Source of the DNA: Allacma fusca
Lineage: Eukaryota > Arthropoda > Collembola > Symphypleona > Sminthuridae
Direction: 5' to 3'
Length of the DNA stretch: 64,000 bases
Assembly: GCA_947179485.1 (NCBI GenBank)
Contig: OX359245.1
Coordinates: 41,341,067-41,405,066, forward strand
The notes under the pieces are model-generated. The model had not been told where the DNA came from. It searched no databases and saw only the letters and a program-made list of their open reading frames with translations. Shown piece by piece: positions 36,161-46,208 of the stretch (its first letter is position 1; every line of letters begins with the position of its first letter). The position numbers and the translations under genes are program-made.

Positions 36161-38194
36161 TTATTCGTTATTGATATGTAGCAACGGATACACTACTGCA
36201 GATTCGTTATTAAAGCGGTGCATCATGTATTTCGTTTTTATATCACTAATGGGAATAACAGTAACTCTAAATCTTTTTAAATTCACTGTGTAAGTTCCGA
36301 GGGATTTTGAATGACATGGATTTGTAAAATAGTTACTTATGTTTTCAAATATTTTCACAACTAGTAACATATTTTCTAACTTGTTTCCCACAATATTCAG
36401 CACTTGAATGACCTCTCCACGTTTGCATTTAAACACACTGTCACTATTTTTTACGGATACTTTAAAGGTTTTTGTAATCATTGTAACAAATTGATATTTA
36501 AAGCCAGTATCAAGAATAGGGCCGTTTTCATGAGGAAACAAAAAACGTGGGTAAGTAATTTCTATTTGTTGGGATGGTGCCATTTGCCTTTCCTCCAATC
36601 TTCTTGATAGTTGTTGCAGTGGCTTATTTTTTGAACGCAACATTTTTTTCAAAAATTGTAGGTTATTTTCGTATTTAAATCCACTAAATGTCTCGAGTGG
36701 GCCAAATCTTGATACCGATTTGGTTAAATGCAGAAGTCCATGAATGTTGTACGATAAATTCTCCTGGCCGTAAAGGTATGTGAAATTAGCAACAAAATAT
36801 TCCAGTAACTGTTGTGCATAAGATCGGTACTTTTCCAGCAATTTAGATTCAGAGAGAATGCGCAAAGCGACATGCAAGCATAAAAAATGGTTGTAGTATT
36901 CTTCATGCAATATTCCTCTCAATACAAAAGGTCCAGTGTACAACATAAATAATCGAAGTTCTGTCGCTTTCCAACGGGCATGTTTTCGGGCGAATTCAGA
37001 GCGAATACAAAATTTTAAAGACAACAAGCGTGATGAAATTTGGGTTTTTTGAGCTGCGGATAATTTACAGCGTAATATGTTTTCCTTGCTCCATAATCTG
37101 AGCAGTTTTCGCATTACTCCCAAGTACAATAGATGCATTGGATCATCTGGAAACTGGGATACCATGCCAACTCCGATAGCCAGCAAATTGGATTCTCCAT
37201 TATGGTGGCTTTTTTGGTCTTGATTTTTGAAAGAATTGTCGGTTCGAAGTGTCTTGGCCTGAGGGTTAAATGTCACGCGGCCTCTGTAATATGTTCCTTT
37301 TTGCTGGCATTTGCCACACCCGTAGTAAGCATTATGCCCCTTAATACATGTGATGAAGGAGCGAGCAGGAGTATCACATACAAATTTTCCTAATTTAATT
37401 TGATAAAATTTATTATTATGTTCAACTCCTTTACGAATATCACACATTTCACTGATAAAATCTTGTAGAAATGTATTGGCACATTTTGGTTTTTGGTACC
37501 CATGGTAAATTCCTATTATAAATGGAGTAGAATTCGGAACATTTAAAACACATCCTTGTATTGGCCAGAACTGACTGTTGCTACTTCTTGAAATTGGGAG
37601 TCCATCGATGGAAATGTCCAGCAGAACTTCTTGGTTATTTTTAAAATCCTTCGGGTGGCTTTCAATAACCTGTTTAATCCATTTCCAAACTCCAATGTGG
37701 CAATACTGTCCTGGTTCAACCCATCTAGTTAGAGTTGTCCGTGGCGTTTTTAGGAAGCTTCGAGCATCTGTCGGAAGTCTAGGTATATCTAGATCGCTCA
37801 GAATTCGCAATAGACTCGTAAGAGCATTTTGATTAATTTGATAATTAATTGCCCATTCTCGGAGGCTGTTCGGAAAATTCAGCGACTCATTCTTGATTTT
37901 TGAACTATTATTTCTGCTTGATGTTTCACATGAATCAAAAAATGGATTTTGTGAAGACTCATATCTGCTGTCAACAGAACAATTGTCACGGGAGGGAGAA
38001 TTGTTTTGGTCATTAGATACTAAACTTATTTCTGGAAAACCACAATGCACGATGTTGTTAACTGGAACATCCTCGCTGTAATTAACTGATGATGTACATG
38101 AAGATAGAACCCTAAAAGTCTTTACTGCTTCTGAGACTTTTCTTCTGGTGGTTCTTTCTTTTCGTTTCAACATAGTAATAAATATTAATTTCAC
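36161..38194 (-). CDS. CMC-type transposase
   Basis: One uninterrupted 677-codon frame; the real start may be the internal Met eight residues in (MLKRKERTT). The N-terminal 120 residues are Ser/Asn-rich and low complexity. Then follow a helical domain with LPTDARSFLKTPRTT, a DISIDGLPISRSSNSQFWPI block with Asp193 and Asp197, a Cys-rich AYYGCGKCQQKG turn, and Asp351 in DDPMHLLYLGV. The later domain has NIHGLLHL and GPLETFSGFKYE. This order (DGLP, CxxC, DxMHxxxLGV) is that of transposases with Transposase_21/DUF4218-like parts in animals. It should cut and rejoin the CCCATGCAGCAC ends. No stops or frameshifts, so it may be active. Confidence 0.8.
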   Translation of the reverse strand: MKLIFITMLKRKERTTRRKVSEAVKTFRVLSSCTSSVNYSEDVPVNNIVHCGFPEISLVSNDQNNSPSRDNCSVDSRYESSQNPFFDSCETSSRNNSSKIKNESLNFPNSLREWAINYQINQNALTSLLRILSDLDIPRLPTDARSFLKTPRTTLTRWVEPGQYCHIGVWKWIKQVIESHPKDFKNNQEVLLDISIDGLPISRSSNSQFWPIQGCVLNVPNSTPFIIGIYHGYQKPKCANTFLQDFISEMCDIRKGVEHNNKFYQIKLGKFVCDTPARSFITCIKGHNAYYGCGKCQQKGTYYRGRVTFNPQAKTLRTDNSFKNQDQKSHHNGESNLLAIGVGMVSQFPDDPMHLLYLGVMRKLLRLWSKENILRCKLSAAQKTQISSRLLSLKFCIRSEFARKHARWKATELRLFMLYTGPFVLRGILHEEYYNHFLCLHVALRILSESKLLEKYRSYAQQLLEYFVANFTYLYGQENLSYNIHGLLHLTKSVSRFGPLETFSGFKYENNLQFLKKMLRSKNKPLQQLSRRLEERQMAPSQQIEITYPRFLFPHENGPILDTGFKYQFVTMITKTFKVSVKNSDSVFKCKRGEVIQVLNIVGNKLENMLLVVKIFENISNYFTNPCHSKSLGTYTVNLKRFRVTVIPISDIKTKYMMHRFNNESAVVYPLLHINNE

Positions 38195-38818
38195 AATGTA
38201 AAATAGAAGTACTCACCTCCTTTCTGTTCTTCCAAAAATTCCGATAACCCAATTATTACACAAGTTGAGGGAACACTGCTATTAGTTACGGAGCCACAGA
38301 TGAAAACAAGATGGCAATTTGTCTGTTACGAGTGAAGAATAGTACGCGCCTATTCTTAATCTCTTTTGTTGCTTCTACTCCTGTAATACATGTTAGCCAT
38401 TTGTATCTATGTATATAGCCCGTGATGCCTTCTTGTATATACGTTAATATAAAATATTCAAAAATGAAATCTAAGTACTATAGAAATTAATTATTAAGTT
38501 ATCCATAGTCACAAGTACGGCAATAATTTCAACAATAAATGTACCACCAGCATTTATCATTAAGGCTGATTTATTAGTAGCTAAAAAGTCGGAACGTTTT
38601 TTAAACGTTTAAAATACGACTATTTCTAAACGTTTTTTCTTATACGTGTCCTAAACGTTTAACATAGGGCGAGGTGCTGCATGGGTAGGTTTGCAGCTGG
38701 GATTTCAAAATGTGCTATAAAGGCTGGAGGTTTCTATGATCTTGAGAGAATGTCTAGCCCTACTTTTCTGATCTTTGTGTTCGGTCAAGTTGCTAGCTTG
38801 TTGATTACATTTCGATAG

Positions 38819-39610
38819 AAAAATTTGTTGTATATTGATATATAAATGTTATTACATAATAAGATCTTTTATAAATATATAAACATCCAATATATTTTGT
38901 CTCTACATTTTGCTTTTTGAAACTTCGCCTTGATCCAGCGAGTTAAAATTTCCTTCTCTTACGGGTTATATCTTAGAACGACGGTAAGTATGTACACTTT
39001 ATAATACATGAGCATTGATGATTCTCAAATCATGTTGAGCTGTGGTTTTGAACATATATGTGTGTATTTCGCCATCACCTCCTACGTCTATTGATCAAAT
39101 TCTCAGGAAAAGCCAGTAGTAAATCCCCCTGGATTTTCTTCCCCAAGAGGTTTCACTATACACAAATTCTTACTATAAACAATCGTGTTGGAACTGGCCA
39201 CAGCTGCGTTCAAGTCAAGTTATTTCAGACAACTTGACTTGAACTTGACAATCTATCTACACAAGGTGTCCGTTTTACACTTGATGAATCAAGTTTCTCG
39301 AGCAACTTGAGTATTCGAGTACACGATTTTCAAGTTCATTTGATAGAAGTTGAACGTGATAATAACTTGACGTACAAGTTGGAAACATATGTAACTTGTC
39401 TTGAGCGTGAACTTGTATTTGATCTTGATTGTTGTTTTTTTTTTGTGGACATGAATACAAATGCTAGAAATTTCGTTCGCAGTTATTCTTGCTGGTAATT
39501 GTTAGGCAGTAAATACGATAAACCCAACACCACTTGGATGTTATTCTGTATTTTATAATTGTTAAAAAGTGTTAGAACTGTTGCAAAGGTATGGATAAAT
39601 CACGGGATCA
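38819..39610. other. Intergenic DNA with an ACTTGA motif island
   Basis: From about 39190 to 39425 the words ACTTGA / TCAAGT recur. The left border reads CACAGCTGCGTTCAAGTC, inverted relative to ACGAACGCAGCTCTG at about 23066-23080, so these are two members of one family. The other end and target duplication were not found. The small frames here follow the repeats and are not called. Confidence 0.5.
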
Positions 39611-39818
39611 TTGGGGCCGGGATGGTGGGATGAGAGGATAAATTGCAACATCTACGAGATTTTGGGATGTCGGCAGGAGGGAAAAGTGCAGAGCCACTGG
39701 ACTAGATCATTAGATCAAGGACTAAAACACCAGATGATCTACTTCTATAGAATCTACTCCCGTACCACCAAGCAGCTCCGAAACCATCATTTGGATTCAC
39801 TTCTTCGAATTTATTACA

Positions 39819-40133
39819 ATGCGTTTTCTCAAATCTGTGAGGATTTCCATCCTTCCTGGATGGTCTTGTGACGAATTTAAAAGACGCGTTCACCGAGCAA
39901 AAATTTGGGGAGGGAATATTGCTGTAACAGTTCTTCCAGTTTTCCTCCATGAACCCGATGATTGCATTAGTTTGGATGATGTGGCAGAAACTTCCATTGA
40001 AGATTCTACGGATAGGACTCAACGAGCGATCCAGTATTATTCCAGACTGGGAAGTAGTGGAAACGTGAAGCCAATTTTGCAAGGGAGAATACAAGGGGTT
40101 TTGGAGGATTTGATTGCAGAAGGTTTAATTTGA
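39819..40133 (+). CDS. Unidentified small ORF, possibly a 3' exon
   Basis: A 104-codon frame (MRFLKSVRISILPGWSCDEF to EDLIAEGLI). Composition is balanced, with an amphipathic, protein-like pattern, but I recognise no family. The overlapping frame 39611-39871 contains IYSRTTKQLRNHHLDSLL, which also looks protein-like, so a frameshift or splice between the two is possible. Function unknown. It could also be a retrocopied fragment. Confidence 0.35.
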   Translation: MRFLKSVRISILPGWSCDEFKRRVHRAKIWGGNIAVTVLPVFLHEPDDCISLDDVAETSIEDSTDRTQRAIQYYSRLGSSGNVKPILQGRIQGVLEDLIAEGLI

Positions 40134-40139
40134 AAATTT

Positions 40140-41190
40140 ACAAAATGTTGTGATTATTACTTGCAATATTAACTGCATTGTTGTCAAGTAAACAGGATTG
40201 ATTAATTATTGAGAATTTATGGGATTTCTCGGCCTGTTCCACCAGTTTGAATTAGAATTATGCGAAGATCAAATCACGTACCATAATTTGAGAAGCATCC
40301 ATTGTGTATCTTTATTTGTATTTACTCCTGATTTATTGTAAATGAATGATCTAAAATTATCGCATTCACAAAAAGCAGCGTGCATCTTACAATTATCAAT
40401 AGTACAAATCATGGAAATTTAACGCAGTTTTTCATAAAAGTTTTACCAGCACTCAATTACGTACATACATTACATTTAATGTCGATTCTACTCAAAATAC
40501 CCATGTTAAAATGCATTTAAAATTTTGCATTTCCAGTTTCGGAATATTTTTAATTTCCAGAAATTCGTTTATCTCAAAATCACCTACGGATACTGCTATG
40601 TATTCAGTATTACAGTAGCAAAAAATCATGTAGTGCGTTACTAAATCCTAATGTTTCAACAGCAATTATTTGATACCACCGAACAGCACGTATAGTAACG
40701 AAGTGGCAGACGTCGTCCCGTCAAATCCCAAGTTTTATAGAAGATGCAGTGGAGGTGTAGCAGTATCCAAAGTACGTGATAAAATGAGGAAACCCCTTGG
40801 GCATAACTCTATACCTAACCTACATAAAGGCCAATTTGTACTATCTGTAGGCTACTTATAGGGTACACGACATTTTTTGAAGAGGCTGGTAGGCAAAAAT
40901 AAGGTGCAGGAATCTACGCTAAACCTAAGCCTATGAAATTGGCAGGTTCAGCCGTTGTAGAATTCTAGGATATATGTATGTTGGCTATACTGAAGCATGT
41001 CTTGTTCATTTAATGGCATTTAAGACTCAAAAAAATAAAGTTTAAAAACAAACTTCGCCTTTATTTGTGCTGGAAACATCTCTATTTAGTTCTAATTGTT
41101 CGATAACGTGGAATGCCCAAAATGCACACAAATTGGCATGTGGGTAGGCATTTTTAGCTTGGATCAGATGGAAAGCGATTAGCAATGTTA
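40140..41190. other. Non-coding DNA with a decayed TAGGC-family fragment
   Basis: At about 40807-41000 the words CTAACCTACATAAAGGCC, GTAGGC, TAGGCAAAAATAAGG and AAGCCTATG echo the TAGGC-motif MITE at 43722-44581. No ends were found. The rest is featureless. Confidence 0.45.
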
Positions 41191-42268
41191 TCATTGTATG
41201 AATGAGGCGTTGTCATATCAAATGGCCAGGAAATTGAGACAACTGTTTGTTATTATTTGCATCTTTGGATAGCCACGAAATACATTAGAAATGTAAATTC
41301 ACTTTTAGGAGCACCTCCGTGAAGACCAAACGAGCAAAAAGTGACGTTGTTTCTTAGTTGGTATTGCAAGATATCGATATAATTCTGAAACTTCATGCAA
41401 AATCAGATGAAATGTTAAAGACGAAACCACCTTATATAAAAGTAACTACAGCAAACTCAATAACGACCAAAAGTTAGTAGTAGATATTATTCTACAGTAA
41501 CTTGATTCTGGAAATACTGCGGAAAATTGTATTCATTTAAATGGGCCAGGTGGTAGTGGAAAAACAATTGTTTATGAAACAATAATGCATTATGTCCGAG
41601 GGACTTTATTTTATGGTCATCAAGCTATTGCCATAGCCGTTGCATTGACAGGTATTGCTGTCACTGTTTTAAAAGCTGGAAGAACATGCCATTATCAATT
41701 TGGTATACCTCTAAATGCTAATTGAGAAAGTATGTCTAATTTGCAACACATTTGGCTGAGGCAGACCGACTTCGCAAATGCCAAGTTATTATATGGGAGG
41801 AGTGTACGATGGTAAGTAAATTCAGCCTTGATGTGGTCGATAGGCTTCTTCAGGAAATTGTGGGTAATGAAAAATATTTTGGTGGAAAGCGAATCATTTT
41901 AGGAGTAGACTTTAGACACATCCTCAATGTAGTAAGTTGGGGGAACCGAGTTTCCTCGACAAAATCTAGCCTTAAAAGCAGCTCAGTTTGGGGACATTTT
42001 AAAACGTATAGGCGTATGGTTAACATAAAGGCAAGAAATAATGAAGATTTTGCTAATTGGGTTTTGAAACTTGACAACGGCTATTTAAATATGACTGTAG
42101 ACAGCCGAAACGATACGGTTGAGATACCAAATCATTTTGTTAAATCAAACGACTTAATTAATCAAGTATTTGGTGGTATTACAGGGTCTAATGTACAGAA
42201 TTACGCGAACAGGGTTATTTTATGCCCACTTAACGAAGATTCATTCAAAATTCAAAATGGCGTGTTTC

Positions 42269-43160
42269 TAGTGCACCTCATGGGTACTAAAACGGGGTAC
42301 CTGTACCTGTACCAAAATGGGTACTTCAGAATGTTGTACCTTTACCTGTACCTTCTTTGAAGTACCTAATACTTGAAAGAAGGTACCTGTACCCAAACCT
42401 TTTTTTAACTTTTACCTGTTCCTGAAAATTACCTGTACCCAAAAAGTACCCGAATTTTACCTTTACCCAGGTACTTTGTTTTACCTACCCGGGTACTTTT
42501 TATGATGATGCGAATTCAGTTAAAAAATGTTTTCTAATAATGTGCTCCAATTTATTCCCTATAATCTGTTACATCATGTTTTTCAAAAAATTGCATACGG
42601 CTGATATTAATAACTACTTGAGCTTCCAGCCATCAATCTTGCAATCGCGATCATTTTAGTACTTCCGAACTCTGCATATTTGATCTTCGTACATGCTATT
42701 AGACAAGCATTTTCTACTGGTATCTCCTATGGAATTGTCAGTCGGTGGAATGCTAGAACACGTTTATAAGGAATCTCATTTCATGACACGGAAACGAGCA
42801 TGCAGTGGAAGACTGTTGAATGGAGTGGCACGAGAATGTCATGGAAAGAACCACTTTAATTCAGTTTTACGCAAAAGAGGACGCAAGCAGATAATAAAAA
42901 ATACCTTGTATGAATCAGGTATTTTCTGAACGGGTACAGGTACTTTTGGAGCTGTACCTGTTCCTGTCAGGTAAAACCCGTTTCATGTTTTCTTTGTACC
43001 TGTACCTTTACCCGTAAATGTGCCCAATATTTAGGTAAAATTGGCTTGGACCCAGAATTTACCCATTCCGTTTGGGTACAAAAAATATTACCCAGTATTT
43101 ACCTTTACCTGTACCTGTACCCAAATACCCGGGTAGTACATGTACCCATGAGGGGCACTA
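42269..43160. mobile_element. hAT-type MITE with GTACC motif arrays
   Basis: An 892-bp element with ends TAGTGCACCTCATGGGTAC and TAGTGCCCCTCATGGGTAC (18 of 19 identical as inverted repeats). It is flanked by CGTGTTTC (42261-42268) and CGTGCTTC (43161-43168), an 8-bp duplication with one difference. GTACC / GGTAC words such as GTACCTGTACC fill 42290-42500 and 42930-43145. The middle 430 bp is unrelated and non-coding. It interrupts the Helitron helicase reading frame between NGV and LLPEKEK. Confidence 0.9.
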
Positions 43161-43721
43161 CGTGCTTCAATTACTTCCAGAGAAAGAAAAAGGTTTCAAA
43201 ACTGCAGACTCTATTGACTATGAAATCCTGGACGATTCAAGCTATTATTCGGTTAAATATCCACATACATTAACGCCGGCTGGAATGCGAAATCACATTA
43301 TGAAACTAAAAGTCGGTGCCATATTAATAATACTTTTACGAAACCTTAATGAAATGCGTGGTTTGTGTAATGGTACCAGACTTATCAAGAAAATTTAATA
43401 TTTGGAATAGTTATTACTGTTAGAGCTGCTGGTGAAGCGCTATTTATTCCACGTATTACCCTTACTTCAAGTGACGGTGACTACCCATTCATATTAAATA
43501 GAAGACAGTTTCCTATTAGAATAAGCTTTGCAATGACAGTTAACAAATCTCAGGGGCCAAGTTGTGATAATGTTGGCATTTATTTGCCTAAACCTGTTTT
43601 TTCACATGGACAACTGTATGTTGCTCTTTTGAGGAGTAAATCTAAAGAAAATATCAAGGTCGTTGTAGCTGATACTGCCGAACAAGGTGAAACAATGGGC
43701 AAAGGAGAAGGTACACACAAG

Positions 43722-44581
43722 CAAAGGTGTCCACCTAACCTATTTATAGGCCTATATACAGGATAAAAATAGGCAGGATGCAAAATCCAAGTAATTATAT
43801 GTGGTAAGATATGGTACAGTAATTACCACTAAAATTAATCCTATATTATATGTAGGAGCTGGAGGATGAGTTCACTTTTTATGTTGGAATAAGGTAGGCA
43901 GTTTGCGAAGGTAAAAATAGGCATATTTATAAGTCGGGTATGCTGATTGAACTAAATTGCAATGCTTAAGAGTCACCCTCAAGCAGTACAAAAGCGTGCT
44001 AAAGCAAGCATTATTATGCGCGTTTAATTCGTGTAGCTCCTCATATTTTATAGAAGGGTTTTACATACATGTTACATTGCAATTGCAACATTCCGTGTTG
44101 CATGCAATACTGTAACTAAAAATGTTTCACAAAAGTAAACCTGTAGTGGTTAGAAAAGAATTAAAAACATATTTCAAATTTGTTTCACTGTTATCCCATT
44201 AACTTTTATCTTGAAGTTGAATAATCTATTAACAAATTTGTCAAGCAATTGTTTGATTTAACCTTAAAATAAATCTCAAAAATATTCCTCAAATACGTGA
44301 CATTTTAGTAGTTCGATTTTTTTCATGCGTTACGATTGCACGTACATAGATGATTTTCAGTTGAAAAAATAAGCCTTTATAGGCTAAAAAATTGGTCTTT
44401 ATAGGCTAAAAACTAGGCCTTTATAGGCTAAAATATAGGCAGAAACATTACAGGAGTATATATGTAGGCAAATAGGTAGGCAATTTATTTTTGATAAAAA
44501 ATGCAAGTTAATATGTAGGGAAGGCAAAGCTGCAAAAAATATGTAGTATTTTAGGTAGGCTGAACCTTTTGGACACCTTTG
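43722..44581. mobile_element. hAT-type MITE with TAGGC motif arrays
   Basis: An 860-bp element with perfect 12-bp inverted ends CAAAGGTGTCCA, flanked by exact 8-bp duplications CACACAAG (43714-43721 and 44582-44589). TAGGC / GCCTA words (TTATAGGCC, AATAGGCA, AGGTAGGC) cluster at both ends. No coding capacity. It sits in the last codons of the Helitron helicase relic. Confidence 0.9.
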
Positions 44582-45169
44582 CACACAAGCCATTGTGTCT
44601 TTAAAGAAGTTTTACAATTTATTGGATTTGTAATTATAAATTTGAATCCGAAACGTTACTCATTATCAACATGATTTTGCCAACAATATTTTAATACTAG
44701 CCAATTAAGTCATTATCTGTTTTTCTGTGTCGTACGTGAATGTTTCATTACAGTGGCTTGATGATGATAGCACTGCATAGCCAGCTATGTATTTCGGAAT
44801 CAGTTGATATGCGACTGAACCAACAAACTATGAAGCCTTTCGATGCCAGCAATAGTTAGCTGCGCAGTGCTAGTTATAATTAAATAAATTATTTCGTAAT
44901 AATTCATAAACCGTGGGCAACACGGTTTGTCAATTTTAGGGTGGCGTCAGCCCCTAGTAATATATCCTTGTCTGTACGTCCGTACGTCCGGGTATCCTTC
45001 CGCGCGATAACTCAAAAAATACTGGACCAATTTCAATGAAATTGTTTATTTACATCACTGCTGCCCTAGTCTAGTCAGACTTGACTAGAAAAGTCTAGAC
45101 TTGACTAGACTAGGAGCCAAAATCCATGTAAAAGAATAGACTTGACTAGACTACGCGTAGTGTTAATAT

Positions 45170-45687
45170 TGTTAGGTATGTATATAGAAATTACATAAAT
45201 TAGTTAAGTCTCACATGAATAATTCATTAAGTTGTGAAACACACAACCTTAGGTTAAGTCAGTTCAAAGTTACTTAAACACTTATTGTAAAGGTGCAATG
45301 TAAGCACTTCCCATCGGCTAAAAGCCGACGAGTGTCAACGTCCCGTTACATCCGTTATGATGTAACGTCTAGACTTAAGATTGTAAAAATAGGCTCAAGT
45401 AGCCACTTGTTAAGTTTAAGATTCTTCCAGACTCTTCAGTGAATAACTGAGAGTCATTCCAGTAACACCTATTTTTAGTTGTTAATCTTCATTTCCTTTT
45501 CCTTTTGATTTCAATTATAAATAAAAGTAATTAGTCTTCGGATTAATGTAAAATCATACTCAATCGTTTATTCATGATCATTCCTTTCATCAGCACGATT
45601 TCCAATTATTTACAAATTCTTGACATTTACATAAGTAAATAATCCATGAGTTAGGATTTCATGGTATGACCATAACCTACTCTTACA
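45170..45687 (+). repeat. 5' LTR of the Gypsy element
   Basis: Starts TGTTAGGTATG and ends CTCTTACA (TG...CA). Contains two perfect hairpins: TCGGCT-AAA-AGCCGA (45314-45328) and CGTTACATC-CGTTAT-GATGTAACG (45344-45367). TTATAAATAAAAG at about 45515 could serve as a TATA or poly(A) signal. Confidence 0.95.
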
Positions 45688-46208
45688 TGGTGGCCTTTGT
45701 AAAACATTGCCAAAATATTATTTCCCTGGCGATGCTCCCGAATTACTCTCAATTATCACTCCCCTTGGGAAACAATCGATTTACTTTAAGAATTGATTTC
45801 ATTACCAGGCAAGTTTGAATAATGTGTCATATTTCGTGAGAAATTTTGAGATTTACAGTTTTGGCCACGCAGAGGTTACATTCCTGCATTTTTGACGTTG
45901 CAACACGCACAGCTCATTCGGGACTACCCCCAGAGGAGTCAACCAATATTGACTGTGACCGGTCGAAGAACCCCTCGTAAGTTTTTATTGATAAACGGGG
46001 TTATTATTTCTTGTCCACGGAAGGCAGACGGATTTACCTGCGCTTCACCGACCGATGCCCTGAGGATTTGGGTATACTCAACGGACAGCCACGGAGCTCA
46101 GTACCGTTCCCACCTCATCCAGGAGGAATTTTATATAGTAAATGCACAGTGTTAAGTTTCATATCCATGAACCACCGTCACGGTACGTACATACTTACGT
46201 TATAATTT

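Larger units (their letters stand above)
33991..38685 (-). mobile_element. CMC-type DNA transposon (CACTA/Mirage-like), 4.7 kb
   Basis: The element has perfect 12-bp inverted ends CCCATGCAGCAC and sits between TA dinucleotides. Copy A has the empty site (CACTAGGTTTGC). Both ends carry AAACGTTT-type words (about 33998-34170 and 38590-38665). Two genes, both on the minus strand: a 677-codon transposase and a spliced DUF4806-type gene. A TA duplication together with a transposase holding a DPMHLLYLGV motif suggests the CACTA-Mirage-Chapaev group, as an inference. The inserted host is exon 3 of chemoreceptor copy B. Confidence 0.85.
32403..38818 (+). pseudogene. Chemoreceptor-like copy B, last exon split by a transposon
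   Basis: Exons 32403-32772, 33157-33487 and 33638-33990, then a 4.7 kb transposon, then the rest of exon 3 at 38688-38818. If the transposon and one TA are set aside, the coding length would be about 394 codons in frame and closely related to copy A, so the gene was intact until the insertion. The split falls in the C-terminal quarter, before the GGFYDLERMSSPTFL region, so the present allele should give a protein lacking the last helix. Upstream flanks are nearly identical to copy A, indicating a young tandem duplication. Confidence 0.8.
41195..44660 (+). pseudogene. Helitron Rep/helicase relic
   Basis: The PIF1-type helicase part of a Helitron can be followed in pieces: LRQLFVIICIF (about 41240), QDIDIILKLHAKSDE (about 41370), Walker A GPGGSGKT (41543-41570), a Walker-B-like VIIWEE and a long open block at 41752-42260, then LLPEKEKGFKTADSI (from about 43165), the final motif FAMTVNKSQG and FSHGQLYVAL (about 43525-43630), and CVFKEVL at about 44595. 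In-frame stops (for example TGA about 41722) and frameshifts break it. Two hAT-type MITEs (42269-43160, 43722-44581) are inserted in it. Rolling-circle transposition is the family role, but this copy is dead. The Rep domain was not found upstream. Confidence 0.8.

Noticed and set aside
39702..40094. 130-codon minus-strand frame
   Set aside because: It lies antisense to the more protein-like plus-strand frames and shows no recognisable motif.
45688..45710. Naming the tRNA primer from TGGTGGCCTTTG
   Set aside because: The TGG start fits a primer-binding site, but the match to a specific tRNA 3' end cannot be established by eye.
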